Shown: positions 20,837 to 30,333 of the stretch, piece by piece | Layout: every line of letters begins with the position of its first letter | How positions within the stretch are numbered: the stretch's first letter is position 1 | Assembly (NCBI GenBank): GCA_047528285.1 | Contig: CP180022.1 | Span: 124,001 to 188,000, forward strand | Direction: 5' to 3' | DNA from: G047528285 sp047528285 | GTDB taxonomy: Bacteria; Pseudomonadota; Gammaproteobacteria; Enterobacterales; Enterobacteriaceae | Length of the DNA: 64,000 nucleotides | The notes under the pieces: generated by a model | Database searches by the model: none | The model's input: the letters and a program-made list of their open reading frames with translations, nothing else | Told to the model about the DNA's origin: nothing | Position numbers and translations under genes: made by a program

Positions 20837-20882
20837 CTTCCATAGCTTTTCAATCGAATTTAAATTCGAGCTATAATGGAAG
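20837..20882. repeat. Nested palindromic element
   Basis: Outer arms CTTCCAT/ATGGAAG, then AGCT/AGCT (a 3-base bulge on the right side), enclosing the perfect palindrome CGAATTTAAATTCG at 20855-20868. It can fold as one long hairpin of about 46 nt. Its role is unknown; no gene lies within 400 bp. Confidence 0.5.
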
Positions 20883-22386
20883 AAATAATGGAATCATAAA
20901 AAATATAAAATTCTAAATAAGAAATATTTTTGGTAAGGCGCATTGTTTTATATGAGTTAAATTATCTTCGATATGGAAAATGTCCATCATTTTATGATAT
21001 AAAAACAATAACTAGTCTCACTACCAATGATGTTGTTAAATAAATTAAACACTAATAAAAAGAAGCCATATGCCACACTGCTTTTTATTTATTTAACCAA
21101 CTCTTTTTATGATAAAGTTGTTAACTTACATTTTTTCTAGATGATCAAAAATACGCTAAACAGCGTAACAAATTGAATCTCTTTCATAAATTTTAAAATA
21201 AAATCAATAGAACTCGTGTAATGAGCCTCCGAAAAGACACAACACCTTTGAGGTTATCAAGTTTATCGTAATTGAAATATTAGTACACTAAAAAACTCAA
21301 CAACGATCTTTTATCAGAAGGTTTCTGCGTCCATAAAGTTAATGGCTTTAGCCTACCTTACCGATAGAGAATGCTTTTCTTGAGGGCTTTTATCACTAAT
21401 CAAGCAAATATAAAAACGAAAGTAATATCATTATTTAACAATTACCTAAAAGATAATTTATTTGAAAACATTGATAAATCTTTTATTTTTTATTTTACAA
21501 AAAATTAAATCCTAATTCCTAATTTGCAGATCATGTTAAAATTTAGATAAATCAAATTATCAAATAAAGATAATATTAATTTAAAAAATTCACGAACTTG
21601 AATAAGATCAATATAGCTCAGACTGAACAAATTAATAATATGCATTTAATTCTTACTAACTATAGTATCCCTATCGCTCTTCTCTCACACTTTAAATAGT
21701 GTGAAGTTTCACTTCGTTGCCTCTGTTTAGTGCATAGCATTCATAAAAATGGAATTATAGTTACGAACTATCAACTTAAATACTGCATACTTTAAGACGT
21801 TTAACTGTTTCTCTACATCAAATTTGTGTGAAATACGCTACCTGTTTTCTATATCTATTTGTGAAGATGAAATTACCTTTATTATACCATATATAATACA
21901 ATACACAACATCATATATCTATACAAAAGGCGGTAATAGTTGCCGCTAAATAGTAACCACTTATCCTTGATAAGGAAATAGCGCTAAGCTAAAGACTGGA
22001 ACATCTTAAAAATACCACTGCGATTTTTATTTATTTGAAGATAACTTTATTGATGTACTACCAGTAGTATTATACAATAAACTATTGTTTTATAAATGGC
22101 TTATAACTAAGCAATTATTGCTGTTGATAAAGCATTGCAGCAGATAAGTAGCATGGCATTGAATTCTTTCATAAATCTGATGGTCACGACTTAAGAAATA
22201 TATATCATTAAGTATAGTTCATTTTAGGCTATCGAATCAATTCTTATCTCTATAAAGATAGAGCAAAATTTTTATGTTGATCATGAATCAAGTACTTTTA
22301 ATGATTATAAAAATAAATGTTTTGAATTTACTTTTACTAAACGATTATCAGTGTAGGCTATAAAACTGGCTCTCGATTTTGATACG

Positions 22387-22415
22387 ATTCATACAGAATC
22401 GTATTCTGTATGAAT
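22387..22415. repeat. Perfect 13-bp hairpin upstream of pitA
   Basis: ATTCATACAGAAT, loop CGT, ATTCTGTATGAAT. It ends 170 bp before the pitA start. No U-tract follows on either strand, so it is not a standard terminator. It could be an operator, a structured leader, or what remains of a lost gene's 3' end. Confidence 0.6.
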
Positions 22416-22585
22416 TCTAAGTTAAACTGAGATTCCATCTTCCTGAATTTAAATTTTTTTAGTGAAGTAACTACTATGTGCCTACGAAAAATTTATCAAA
22501 AAGGATATATTTCTTTTATTCCCTTGGAATATCTTGTCGCAAGACAATGTGACTTATTCATATCCAAACAACGGCGTAACTCTCT

Positions 22586-24202
22586 ATGCTACATATATTT
22601 ACCAATTTGGAATTACATACCTGTTTAATGTTGGTTCTCGCATTAATCTTTGTTCTGATTTATGAAGCCATCAATGGTTTTCATGATACAGCCAATGCTG
22701 TAGTCACTGTCATCTACACACGCGCCCTACGCTTTCAGCTAGCAATAGCCATGTCCGGAATATTAAATTTTCTTGGGGTTCTAATGGGTGGGTTAAGCGT
22801 GGCTTACACTATTGTTCATTTGTTACCGACAGAACTTTTGCTCAACGTTAACTCTGCTCATAGCCTGGCTATGATGTTTTCCATACTCTTAGCAGCGATC
22901 ATGTGGAATTTCGGTACATGGTATTTTCGCCTTCCAGCTTCTAGCTCGCATACTCTCATCGGTTCAATTCTTGGCATCACTCTAATTAACGCTTTAATAA
23001 ACGACAGCTCGGTAATTCAAGCGCTTAATATCCATAAACTTATTGAAATCTTCCTGTCGCTCATTATTTCCCCGATAGTGGGTTTGGTGCTGGCTGGGAC
23101 AATGGTTTTTTTGCTACGACGCTACTGGAGCAAAACAAAAAAACGCAGACGTATTCATCTAACTCCTTCTGGGCGAGAAAAAAAGGATGGTAAGCGTAAA
23201 CCACCGTTCTGGATTCGTATTGCTTTAATCATCTCTGCCGCCGCCGTAAGTTTTTCTCACGGCGCTAATGACGGTCAGAAAGGGATCGGGCTTATTATGC
23301 TGATTTTGATAGGGGTTGCACCAGCAGGATTTGTGCTCAATATAAACTCTAACGGCTACGATATTAGTCGCACACGTGATGCCATTAATAATTTAAAGCA
23401 ATATTATATCCAACACCCTAACTTATTTATCAACGTTGTTTTCTCTAATGAGAAGCCAATGATACCACAGGCAACATCGAAAAGTGATCACTCCATCGCA
23501 CCATTATCAGATTCGACATCCACTAATTATCCTTTTCTTCTCCCCAGCGTTAACGAAAAAAATATAGAAAATCACCAATTATTAGATCAGAAACATGGCC
23601 TACAGACGAAAATCTTTCACTATGAGCGCAACAATGCATTTTTGATTATTAATCAAACAACGCTGTTGTTGAGCACTCTAGAAAGCTATAAAACTCTTAA
23701 TGCTGATCAGCGTTCTAACGTACGGCGCCTGTTAATGTGTATTACCGAGACCGTTGATAAACTTGTAAAACTACCTGAAACTTCTGCCTCGGATAAACGC
23801 TTACTGTCGAATTTACGCCAAGATTTGCTATATACAGTGGAATACGCACCTATGTGGATCATTATCTCCGTAGCACTTGCGCTATCCATGGGAACCATGA
23901 TCGGCTGGCGTCGGATCACTACAACCATCGGTGAAAAGATTGGTAAAAAAGGCATGACCTATGCTCAAGGGCTTTCGGCACAAATAACAGCTGCAGCGTC
24001 TATCGGCGTAGCAAGCTATACCGGAATGCCAGTATCAACCACTCACGTACTTTCATCCGCAGTGATCGGCACCATGCTAGTCGATGGTGGAGGCGTGCAG
24101 AGTAAAACCGTGAAAAACATCCTATTAGCTTGGGTATTAACCCTACCAATAGCGATTATTTTATCCGGCAGTCTGTATTGGATAGCCTTAAAACTAATTT
24201 AA
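22586..24202 (+). CDS. pitA: Low-affinity inorganic phosphate transporter PitA (PiT family)
   Basis: Inner-membrane metal-phosphate:proton symporter. The product is 538 residues, against 499 for E. coli PitA, and both ends align well. The two PiT signatures are YEAINGFHDTANAV (residues about 25-39) and FSHGANDGQKGIG (about 222-234). PASSSHTLIGSI and the C-terminal MTYAQGLSAQITAAASIGVA are also conserved. The extra 39 residues lie in the central hydrophilic loop (about 270-375), a Ser/Asn/Lys-rich segment with poor similarity to E. coli. The ribosome binding site is weak. E. coli uspB/uspA next door are absent. A hairpin follows the stop. Confidence 0.93.
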   Translation: MLHIFTNLELHTCLMLVLALIFVLIYEAINGFHDTANAVVTVIYTRALRFQLAIAMSGILNFLGVLMGGLSVAYTIVHLLPTELLLNVNSAHSLAMMFSILLAAIMWNFGTWYFRLPASSSHTLIGSILGITLINALINDSSVIQALNIHKLIEIFLSLIISPIVGLVLAGTMVFLLRRYWSKTKKRRRIHLTPSGREKKDGKRKPPFWIRIALIISAAAVSFSHGANDGQKGIGLIMLILIGVAPAGFVLNINSNGYDISRTRDAINNLKQYYIQHPNLFINVVFSNEKPMIPQATSKSDHSIAPLSDSTSTNYPFLLPSVNEKNIENHQLLDQKHGLQTKIFHYERNNAFLIINQTTLLLSTLESYKTLNADQRSNVRRLLMCITETVDKLVKLPETSASDKRLLSNLRQDLLYTVEYAPMWIIISVALALSMGTMIGWRRITTTIGEKIGKKGMTYAQGLSAQITAAASIGVASYTGMPVSTTHVLSSAVIGTMLVDGGGVQSKTVKNILLAWVLTLPIAIILSGSLYWIALKLI

Positions 24203-26977
24203 TTAACCGACACCGAAACAAGCACGAAATATCCAGGCAATCATTTTTGCCTGGAATTCAATTCTGAATAAAAAGAAGAGATAAGTTTGATAAAATAAAA
24301 TTATTTCCAAACACAGATTCACTGAATGGTTAAAATAAACCACCTCACATATTATTTCATATAAGAATATATATAAAAGCGAAGAAAAGAAGGAACTATC
24401 GCTATCTAAATTGTTTTTTTTCGGAGTACATACTGTAATATCAGTATTAAAATATTCAAAATATATAATCAGATTCACCAGAATATTAGAGGCTCTTTCT
24501 CGTTATCCCGGTTTTTTATCCACCTGATAAGTGTCATATAAAACGCCTCGTGGATACACTTTTCTCTTTCTAATCATTGAAACTGCCATATAAGTACGCG
24601 CACTATATCATATGTTTCTATCATACTTACCAAACTGGTACTGAAGAAATAATTACAGATTATGCCAAATAGCGCTTTTAGCAGCTTTAAAAAATTTAAT
24701 ACGACTGGGGGCAGTCATACCACCAGCAAGCCATCTCAACACTCTAAATTAGATTAGAAATGGTTATGAGACATCTCAAGCGATTCACTATTCCTCTCTC
24801 TCAGAGGAATCACAAAAATCCACTTTTCAACGTTTAACACGATCTATAAGGCTTAAACTCGTTGCTTATTTTTATCCACCATTTCAACCTTATTAGGATA
24901 ATTATAAATTCTTGGATTTTATTGATCTCCCTATCAGATTTTTGTTTTCTAATCAAAATACCGCAAGTTTTATATGACGAATTATTTATTACTTGCATCA
25001 AACTTTATGATTTGACCTCTCTATTAAAACCGTATTTTCTTACCAGAATAAGTGTTTAAACTATCTATACCCGCTGTACGCTCACATACACCTGACAGGA
25101 TTTCACCAAACGAGTTATGTATAGTAACTCTATACGAAATATATCAACCAATAGCACATTTATATTCATCAGTCGATTAGACAGATGCTCCATGAAAGTT
25201 GAACAGGAATTTTGCTTCTCTCAGTCAACAACTAAGCTACAAATTCCAAAAAGAAACTGTTATCTGCATCAACCAAATGGGTTCTTTATAATTTACAACC
25301 AATATAATCCTCCATGAAGGCTTTCTTAATACATTAAACTTTAAGATGATCGTTGGATCAGAGCAATACCTATCTCTTTTAATATTTACCATATAGAAAA
25401 TTAATAATTCAACAGAACCAACTAGCCCACTGATAAGATCTCACAAAAACAGCGCAGTTTTCTGACAATATGCCTGGATAAAATGAGTTATTATCGCAAT
25501 AGATGAAAAAACTTACTATTACTGCTCAGTGGTAGACCTTTTAGTCTATAAATATCATGATGATCCCGATAACCTTACAAAGATTTGGTTTTTCTCTTAA
25601 AAGATTACAGAGATTTATTGATTTGATTTTTAAACTAATAAAAGTGTTTCTATGTCATCTAAACTATTCTCCGCTCAAAAAATTAATAAAGACACTGCAG
25701 ATCAACACAAAAATACAATACCCAGTATAGTAACTTATTGGTATATTAGATAGCATAGACCTAATGATCTTTGATGAAGGCAAACACGAAATACGGCTAA
25801 AAGCTTGGAATACTGAAAAAACACAAAAGATGGCCTAATCATCATCTAAGCAAGATAGATAAACATAGGCACATCGCATGATATTACCTTCCTCCGATTA
25901 ATAAATCAGCAATATCATTAGCATACAAATTTTTCTGAATTTAAAATTCATATAAAAACATCCTCTAAAAATCAAAGAATCATTATTTAATAGCATTTAC
26001 AATACACTTGACTTTCATGATTCTCTTCTAAGAAAAAAATATTTTAGCCTCTAAGTTCGCCAAAATTGATGCTTAATATTGCGAAGATCTAAGCAATACC
26101 TTTCCTAAAAGATTAGAGATAATTTTCATTTATCGTCTGCGTTAAAAAGAAAAGCATACATACTTTAATACCGAATTTTGATTTAATATCAACGATATAT
26201 ATAACATAAAAACAATTATGTAATTTCTGCATACTTTCTGGCAGTTTCTTTGCCAACACCCAGGATAACCATCAGTCATCATGGGAAAAATCCTATCAAG
26301 TTAGTTTTATGATTAAAAATAAATCGACGGCTATAGGATTACCTCTCTGGCGATCTGGTTCTTAATAAAAAATCTGGGCAGCATCCAAAAACTTGTTCTA
26401 ACCAAACCCTCGTATCCTCCTAGCTTTTCAGTTATCACGGTACATCATATATGTCTTAATAAACATTGCCCCCATAAACGCATCGCCTACACAAATCTAG
26501 CGGTTAATGATAAATGACCTAAGATGTCTACTTTTATCTGAAAATAATTAGTACGAAAAAATACAAATAAATATATCCTTCATACATATCTATTAAAATT
26601 TTTATAAACTACACCACATAGATATACCTGAGTAGAAAGTGGGAGGCATACCAATAAGCATTAATGTTGGAATCACTACGAATACATAACTAACAAAAAA
26701 CAAATCACGGGCAAAACCGTTGAAATGGTGGTAAAGGTATCCTTTATATTCGTAGATTCTTTCCAGCCCCTATATTTCCTTAACTCACAAGGAAAGAATA
26801 TCTACTATTGCAAAAACACTCGTTTCTGCAAGGATAAGAACAAAAAGTTTTTTATTGATTGGGATAGTAAATTCTGATGAAAATAGAGGTGTTTTAATGC
26901 TGTTTCATTAATATTTTTCTTTTATAAAACAGGATTAACTGGGGATAAATACGAATATATACTGTTTTTATGCGACC
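24203..26977. other. Gene-free region between pitA and lolE
   Basis: About 2.8 kb. Apart from the pitA terminator I see no supported feature. Frames at 24203-24478 (minus), 24862-25059 and 25117-25317 (plus) have no recognisable motifs. A less AT-rich patch at about 26220-26480 may be an eroded gene but could not be read consistently in any frame. E. coli has nagK and cobB after lolE. Confidence 0.5.
24232..24262 (+). terminator. Probable terminator of pitA
   Basis: TCCAGGCAA, loop TCATTT, TTGCCTGGA: a 9-bp GC-containing stem, 30 bases after the pitA stop, followed by ATTCAATTCT, a broken U-tract. Confidence 0.5.
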
Positions 26978-28222
26978 TTATTTATAGCTCAATGCCCGGG
27001 CCGGATCGATCCGTCTTGCACGCTGCGCCGGATACCAACTCGCTAAAAGCGTGAGCAGAAGCGCCGTAGCCAATACGCTGATTACGTCTTGCCAATGCAG
27101 CTCGGTCGGGAGAAAATTGATAAAATAAACATTACTAGACAATAGTTTATGGCCTAACAGATGCTCCAAACCTTCCAACAATATAGTCATATTGAGCACA
27201 ATCAGAATACCGATGGCAGCGCCAATTACGGATCCTGTTAGTCCCGTCAGAAAACCATACCAAATAAAAATAGTACGGATTAACCCATTTTTTGCCCCTA
27301 AGGTACATAAAATCGCGATATCAATGCTTTTGTCCTCTACCGCCATAACAAGCGTGGAAACAATATTGAAACAGGCAACCCCTATCACCAGTAGCATGGC
27401 TAGATACATCATGGCACGAATCATTTTAATATCGCGATACATATATCCATAAGACCCGATCCAGCTACGAATTTTTACAGAGGTATGGATCACCTCTCCT
27501 GCATCTCGCACCAGCTGATTGGCTTTAAAAATATCGCTCACCTTAATGGCTATACCGCTTACGTTCTCACCTTGCTGCAGATAATTCTGGGCGTCCTCCA
27601 ACGGCACTATCGCAAAATTATGATCTAGCTGGCTATTTAGTTCCAGAATGCCTCTGATTTGCAATCTAATCAATTTTGGCTTTAATAAGTTCATTTGCTG
27701 ATCGCTGTTTGGAATCATCACCGTTATCCAATCACCGGATTTGATCTTTAGGATATCAGCTAACCCTTTACCGACAATAATTTGCTGTTGTCCGGCCTGA
27801 AAATGAAACCAAGCATCATTTTGGATATAGCGCGGCAGTGCGCTCAGGCGCATTTCCAGATCGTGGTGAACACCTTTGATCCGTATGGCCTGTAATTTAT
27901 CCTCGTGCTCTACTAGACCGGTAAAATTCACATAGGGGGCACTGGCGAGAATACCAGGCACCTGTTCCATGCGTTTTAAAAGTGATGGCCAGTCAGAAAA
28001 CAGGGTGTTTACCGGTTCAATCTCCCCATGAGGTATAACCGCCAATATACGGTTATGCAACTCACGCTCAAACCCGTTCATAACGCTCAGGCCGATAATA
28101 AGTACCTTTACCCCTAACGCAATTCCGATGGTTGAGATGATTGAAATTAAGGATATCATGCCACTCCGTCGACGACTTTGGCTGAAGCGAAGCGCAATTT
28201 GTAACGAGAGTGGCAGCCTCAT
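26978..28222 (-). CDS. lolE: Lipoprotein-releasing ABC transporter permease LolE
   Basis: One of the two membrane subunits of LolCDE, which extracts outer-membrane lipoproteins from the inner membrane and hands them to LolA. The product is 414 residues, as in E. coli. The N-terminal helix is at about 20-50 (MISLISIISTIGIALGVKVL), a large periplasmic domain follows, and three helices lie at about 265-400 (MYLAMLLVIGVACFNIVSTL). I chose the ATG at 28222 because it overlaps the lolD stop as ATGA, implying translational coupling. The coupling-helix region reads MAVEDKSIDIAILCTLGAK, where E. coli has KDKSGDIAVLRTLGAK. Confidence 0.95.
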   Translation of the reverse strand: MRLPLSLQIALRFSQSRRRSGMISLISIISTIGIALGVKVLIIGLSVMNGFERELHNRILAVIPHGEIEPVNTLFSDWPSLLKRMEQVPGILASAPYVNFTGLVEHEDKLQAIRIKGVHHDLEMRLSALPRYIQNDAWFHFQAGQQQIIVGKGLADILKIKSGDWITVMIPNSDQQMNLLKPKLIRLQIRGILELNSQLDHNFAIVPLEDAQNYLQQGENVSGIAIKVSDIFKANQLVRDAGEVIHTSVKIRSWIGSYGYMYRDIKMIRAMMYLAMLLVIGVACFNIVSTLVMAVEDKSIDIAILCTLGAKNGLIRTIFIWYGFLTGLTGSVIGAAIGILIVLNMTILLEGLEHLLGHKLLSSNVYFINFLPTELHWQDVISVLATALLLTLLASWYPAQRARRIDPARALSYK

Positions 28223-28929
28223 TGAGAAGCTCTCATCAGCACCGCACAATCACCATATAGCACGCCATCGCGCATTTCCAGCTGCCGATGTACTCGCTTT
28301 GCCAACTGAAGATCATGAGTCACTACCAGAAAGGCAGTACCTTGGTACATATTTAACTCTCTTAGTAATTCAAAAATATTATCAGCATTTTTCTGATCCA
28401 GATTACCTGTTGGCTCATCAGCCAAAACCAGTACCGGATGATTTACCAGCGCACGAGCAATTGCCACCCGCTGTCGCTCGCCGCCAGATAGTTCCACCGG
28501 ACAGTGATGGCGGCGGTTTTCAAGCCCTACTGCCGCTAACATTTCCCGCGCACTCACCTTCGCGCGATCTGGACGAGCCCCCCCTATTAAAAGCGGCATT
28601 GCTACGTTTTCCAGGGCACTAAAATCCGGAAGCAAATGATGAAACTGGTAGATAAAACCTAACCGACGGTTTCGCATCTGCGCACGCGCCGCAGAAGAAA
28701 GCTTATTCACTTGCTGCCCTTCAAATATCACTTCACCGCCGCTTAATTTATCTAGCCCACCCAGCAAGTGCAGCAGCGTGCTTTTACCAGAACCGGAACT
28801 GCCAATAACTGCCAACATGTCACTATACTGCAAAGTAAAACTAACGTTACGCAATACCTCGGTATAAATTTTTCCTTCCTGATAACATTTTCTAAGTTTG
28901 GAACACTGTAACAAGGGAACATCATGCAT
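28219..28929 (-). CDS. lolD: Lipoprotein-releasing ABC transporter ATPase LolD
   Basis: ATPase subunit of LolCDE. The product is 236 residues from the ATG at 28929 (E. coli 233). Walker A is GSSGSGKST, the signature is LSGGERQRVAIARALV, Walker B is LVLADEPTGNLD and the H-loop is VVTHD. FIYQFHHLLPDFSALENVAM is typical of LolD. The start overlaps the lolC stop by 8 bases and its own stop overlaps the lolE start by 4, so the three genes form one tightly coupled operon in the order lolC-lolD-lolE. Confidence 0.96.
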   Translation of the reverse strand: MHDVPLLQCSKLRKCYQEGKIYTEVLRNVSFTLQYSDMLAVIGSSGSGKSTLLHLLGGLDKLSGGEVIFEGQQVNKLSSAARAQMRNRRLGFIYQFHHLLPDFSALENVAMPLLIGGARPDRAKVSAREMLAAVGLENRRHHCPVELSGGERQRVAIARALVNHPVLVLADEPTGNLDQKNADNIFELLRELNMYQGTAFLVVTHDLQLAKRVHRQLEMRDGVLYGDCAVLMRASQ

Positions 28930-30124
28930 ATCGTAAAGCCTCCGCAGGATGGACAGTGGCTGCACGCCAGGACGGATACAGTGTGGACAGAACTGCTACG
29001 GCCATCGCAAAAAATGCAATGCATGCCACCTGCAATGGTTGAATAGATACTGGCAGAACAGCGCCATCAAGCAACGTCCAAATAGGCATCGTCAGATCAC
29101 TTAGTTGAATGGCTAGCATAACACCTAGGAGAGTTCCCAAAAACGCACCAATGATGCCAGCACTGGCTCCTTGAGTAATAAAGATTAGCATCACTTGACG
29201 GCGATTTAGCCCCTGGGTTTGCAGAATTGCCACCTCAGCCTCTTTTTCCATTACAAGCAGGCCAAGAGAGGTGAAAATATTGAACGCTGCCACTGCAACG
29301 ATCAGGCTCAATAGCAGAGCCATTATGTTTTTTTCCATATGCACAGCCTGAAACAATGCGCCATTACGTTCGCGCCAATCATGCCACACTAGTCCACTCG
29401 GCAGATGCTGGGCACTTAATTTATCTACCGCAAGTGCTTTCTGTAACCACAAGCGCCAGCCGGTTATATATCCGGACGGGTAGCGCATCAAACGCGATGC
29501 ATCCTGCAGATGAACAAGAAATTGATAACCATCTACTTCACTGTTAGCAGAGAAAGTCCCGACTACGGTGAATAAGCGCTGGCTAGGTATTCGACCAATC
29601 GGAGTAAATTGTGTGGCCTCTGGCACCATCAGCCGCAATACGTCACCGCGCTTTACGTTGAGCGCAACAGCCAGTGCATCGCCCAAGATAATCCGGTATT
29701 GGCCAGCTACCAGGTCATCTTGTCGGACGTCCAAAAAATAGTGCGATAGCGGTTCTGGATCGCTTGGGTTAACACCTAGCATTACGCCCACCGCTACGCT
29801 ACAAGCACTTTGCAGCACGACATCACCGGTAGTAAGCGGAACAACGTGTGTCACGCCTGCAAGCGTGTTTAGCATAGAGGCCGGAATCTTTTTAGGATTT
29901 ACAGGACCATCTGGATTAATCAACAGCACCTGTGGAATTAAGCCGAGAATATTGCTCTCCATTTCAAACTCAAATCCGTTCATTACCGATGATACAGTCA
30001 CCAGCGCCATAACACCAAGCGTGATACCGATGGTGGAAAACCAAGAAACAAAACGCCTGAAGCGATCTGATGCCTGCCTGCGCATATAGCGCAGGCCAAT
30101 ATATAAAACAACAGGTTGATACAT
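28922..30124 (-). CDS. lolC: Lipoprotein-releasing ABC transporter permease LolC
   Basis: Membrane subunit of LolCDE that also recruits LolA. The product is 400 residues (E. coli 399), beginning MYQPVVLYIGLRYMRRQASD. It has an N-terminal helix (STIGITLGVMALVTVSSVMN), a periplasmic domain and three C-terminal helices (MEKNIMALLLSLIVAVAAFN). The end TLYPSWRAATVHPAEALRYA matches E. coli closely. First gene of lolCDE, divergent from mfd across about 210 bp. Retention of LolCDE with LdtB points to a lipoprotein-bearing outer membrane. Confidence 0.96.
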   Translation of the reverse strand: MYQPVVLYIGLRYMRRQASDRFRRFVSWFSTIGITLGVMALVTVSSVMNGFEFEMESNILGLIPQVLLINPDGPVNPKKIPASMLNTLAGVTHVVPLTTGDVVLQSACSVAVGVMLGVNPSDPEPLSHYFLDVRQDDLVAGQYRIILGDALAVALNVKRGDVLRLMVPEATQFTPIGRIPSQRLFTVVGTFSANSEVDGYQFLVHLQDASRLMRYPSGYITGWRLWLQKALAVDKLSAQHLPSGLVWHDWRERNGALFQAVHMEKNIMALLLSLIVAVAAFNIFTSLGLLVMEKEAEVAILQTQGLNRRQVMLIFITQGASAGIIGAFLGTLLGVMLAIQLSDLTMPIWTLLDGAVLPVSIQPLQVACIAFFAMAVAVLSTLYPSWRAATVHPAEALRYA

Positions 30125-30333
30125 TGATTTCCATCTGGATCAGTTGCGAAAATAAAGTAATTAAGGATAATAAAGGGTTGTATGGCACAATAAAACTATT
30201 AAACGTTTCTATAACCTGCATTTATTCCTAAAAATGCGAATATAATTACCCATCGTCGAAACTGCTGCTATCTTCTAGCGCAGATAGTAGTGCGATGTTT
30301 CCGTGATGTGAAAGAAGAGATTTATTATTATCT

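Larger units (their letters stand above)
20394..22585. other. Gene-free region upstream of pitA
   Basis: About 2.2 kb of AT-rich DNA. It contains a nested palindrome at 20837-20882, overlapping small inverted repeats at 21685-21710 (TCACACT/AGTGTGA and GTGAA/TTCAC), and a perfect 13-bp hairpin at 22387-22415. No coding fragment is recognised. Confidence 0.55.

Noticed and set aside
24203..24478. 91-codon minus-strand ORF as uspB
   Set aside because: Position would suit uspB, but the sequence shows no similarity to UspB and has the Phe/Tyr/Ile/Asn composition of random AT-rich frames.
24509..24880. TTATCCACC sequences as DnaA boxes/origin
   Set aside because: Two isolated near-matches, no cluster, no AT-rich repeats of oriC type, no dnaA/dnaN or gidA nearby.
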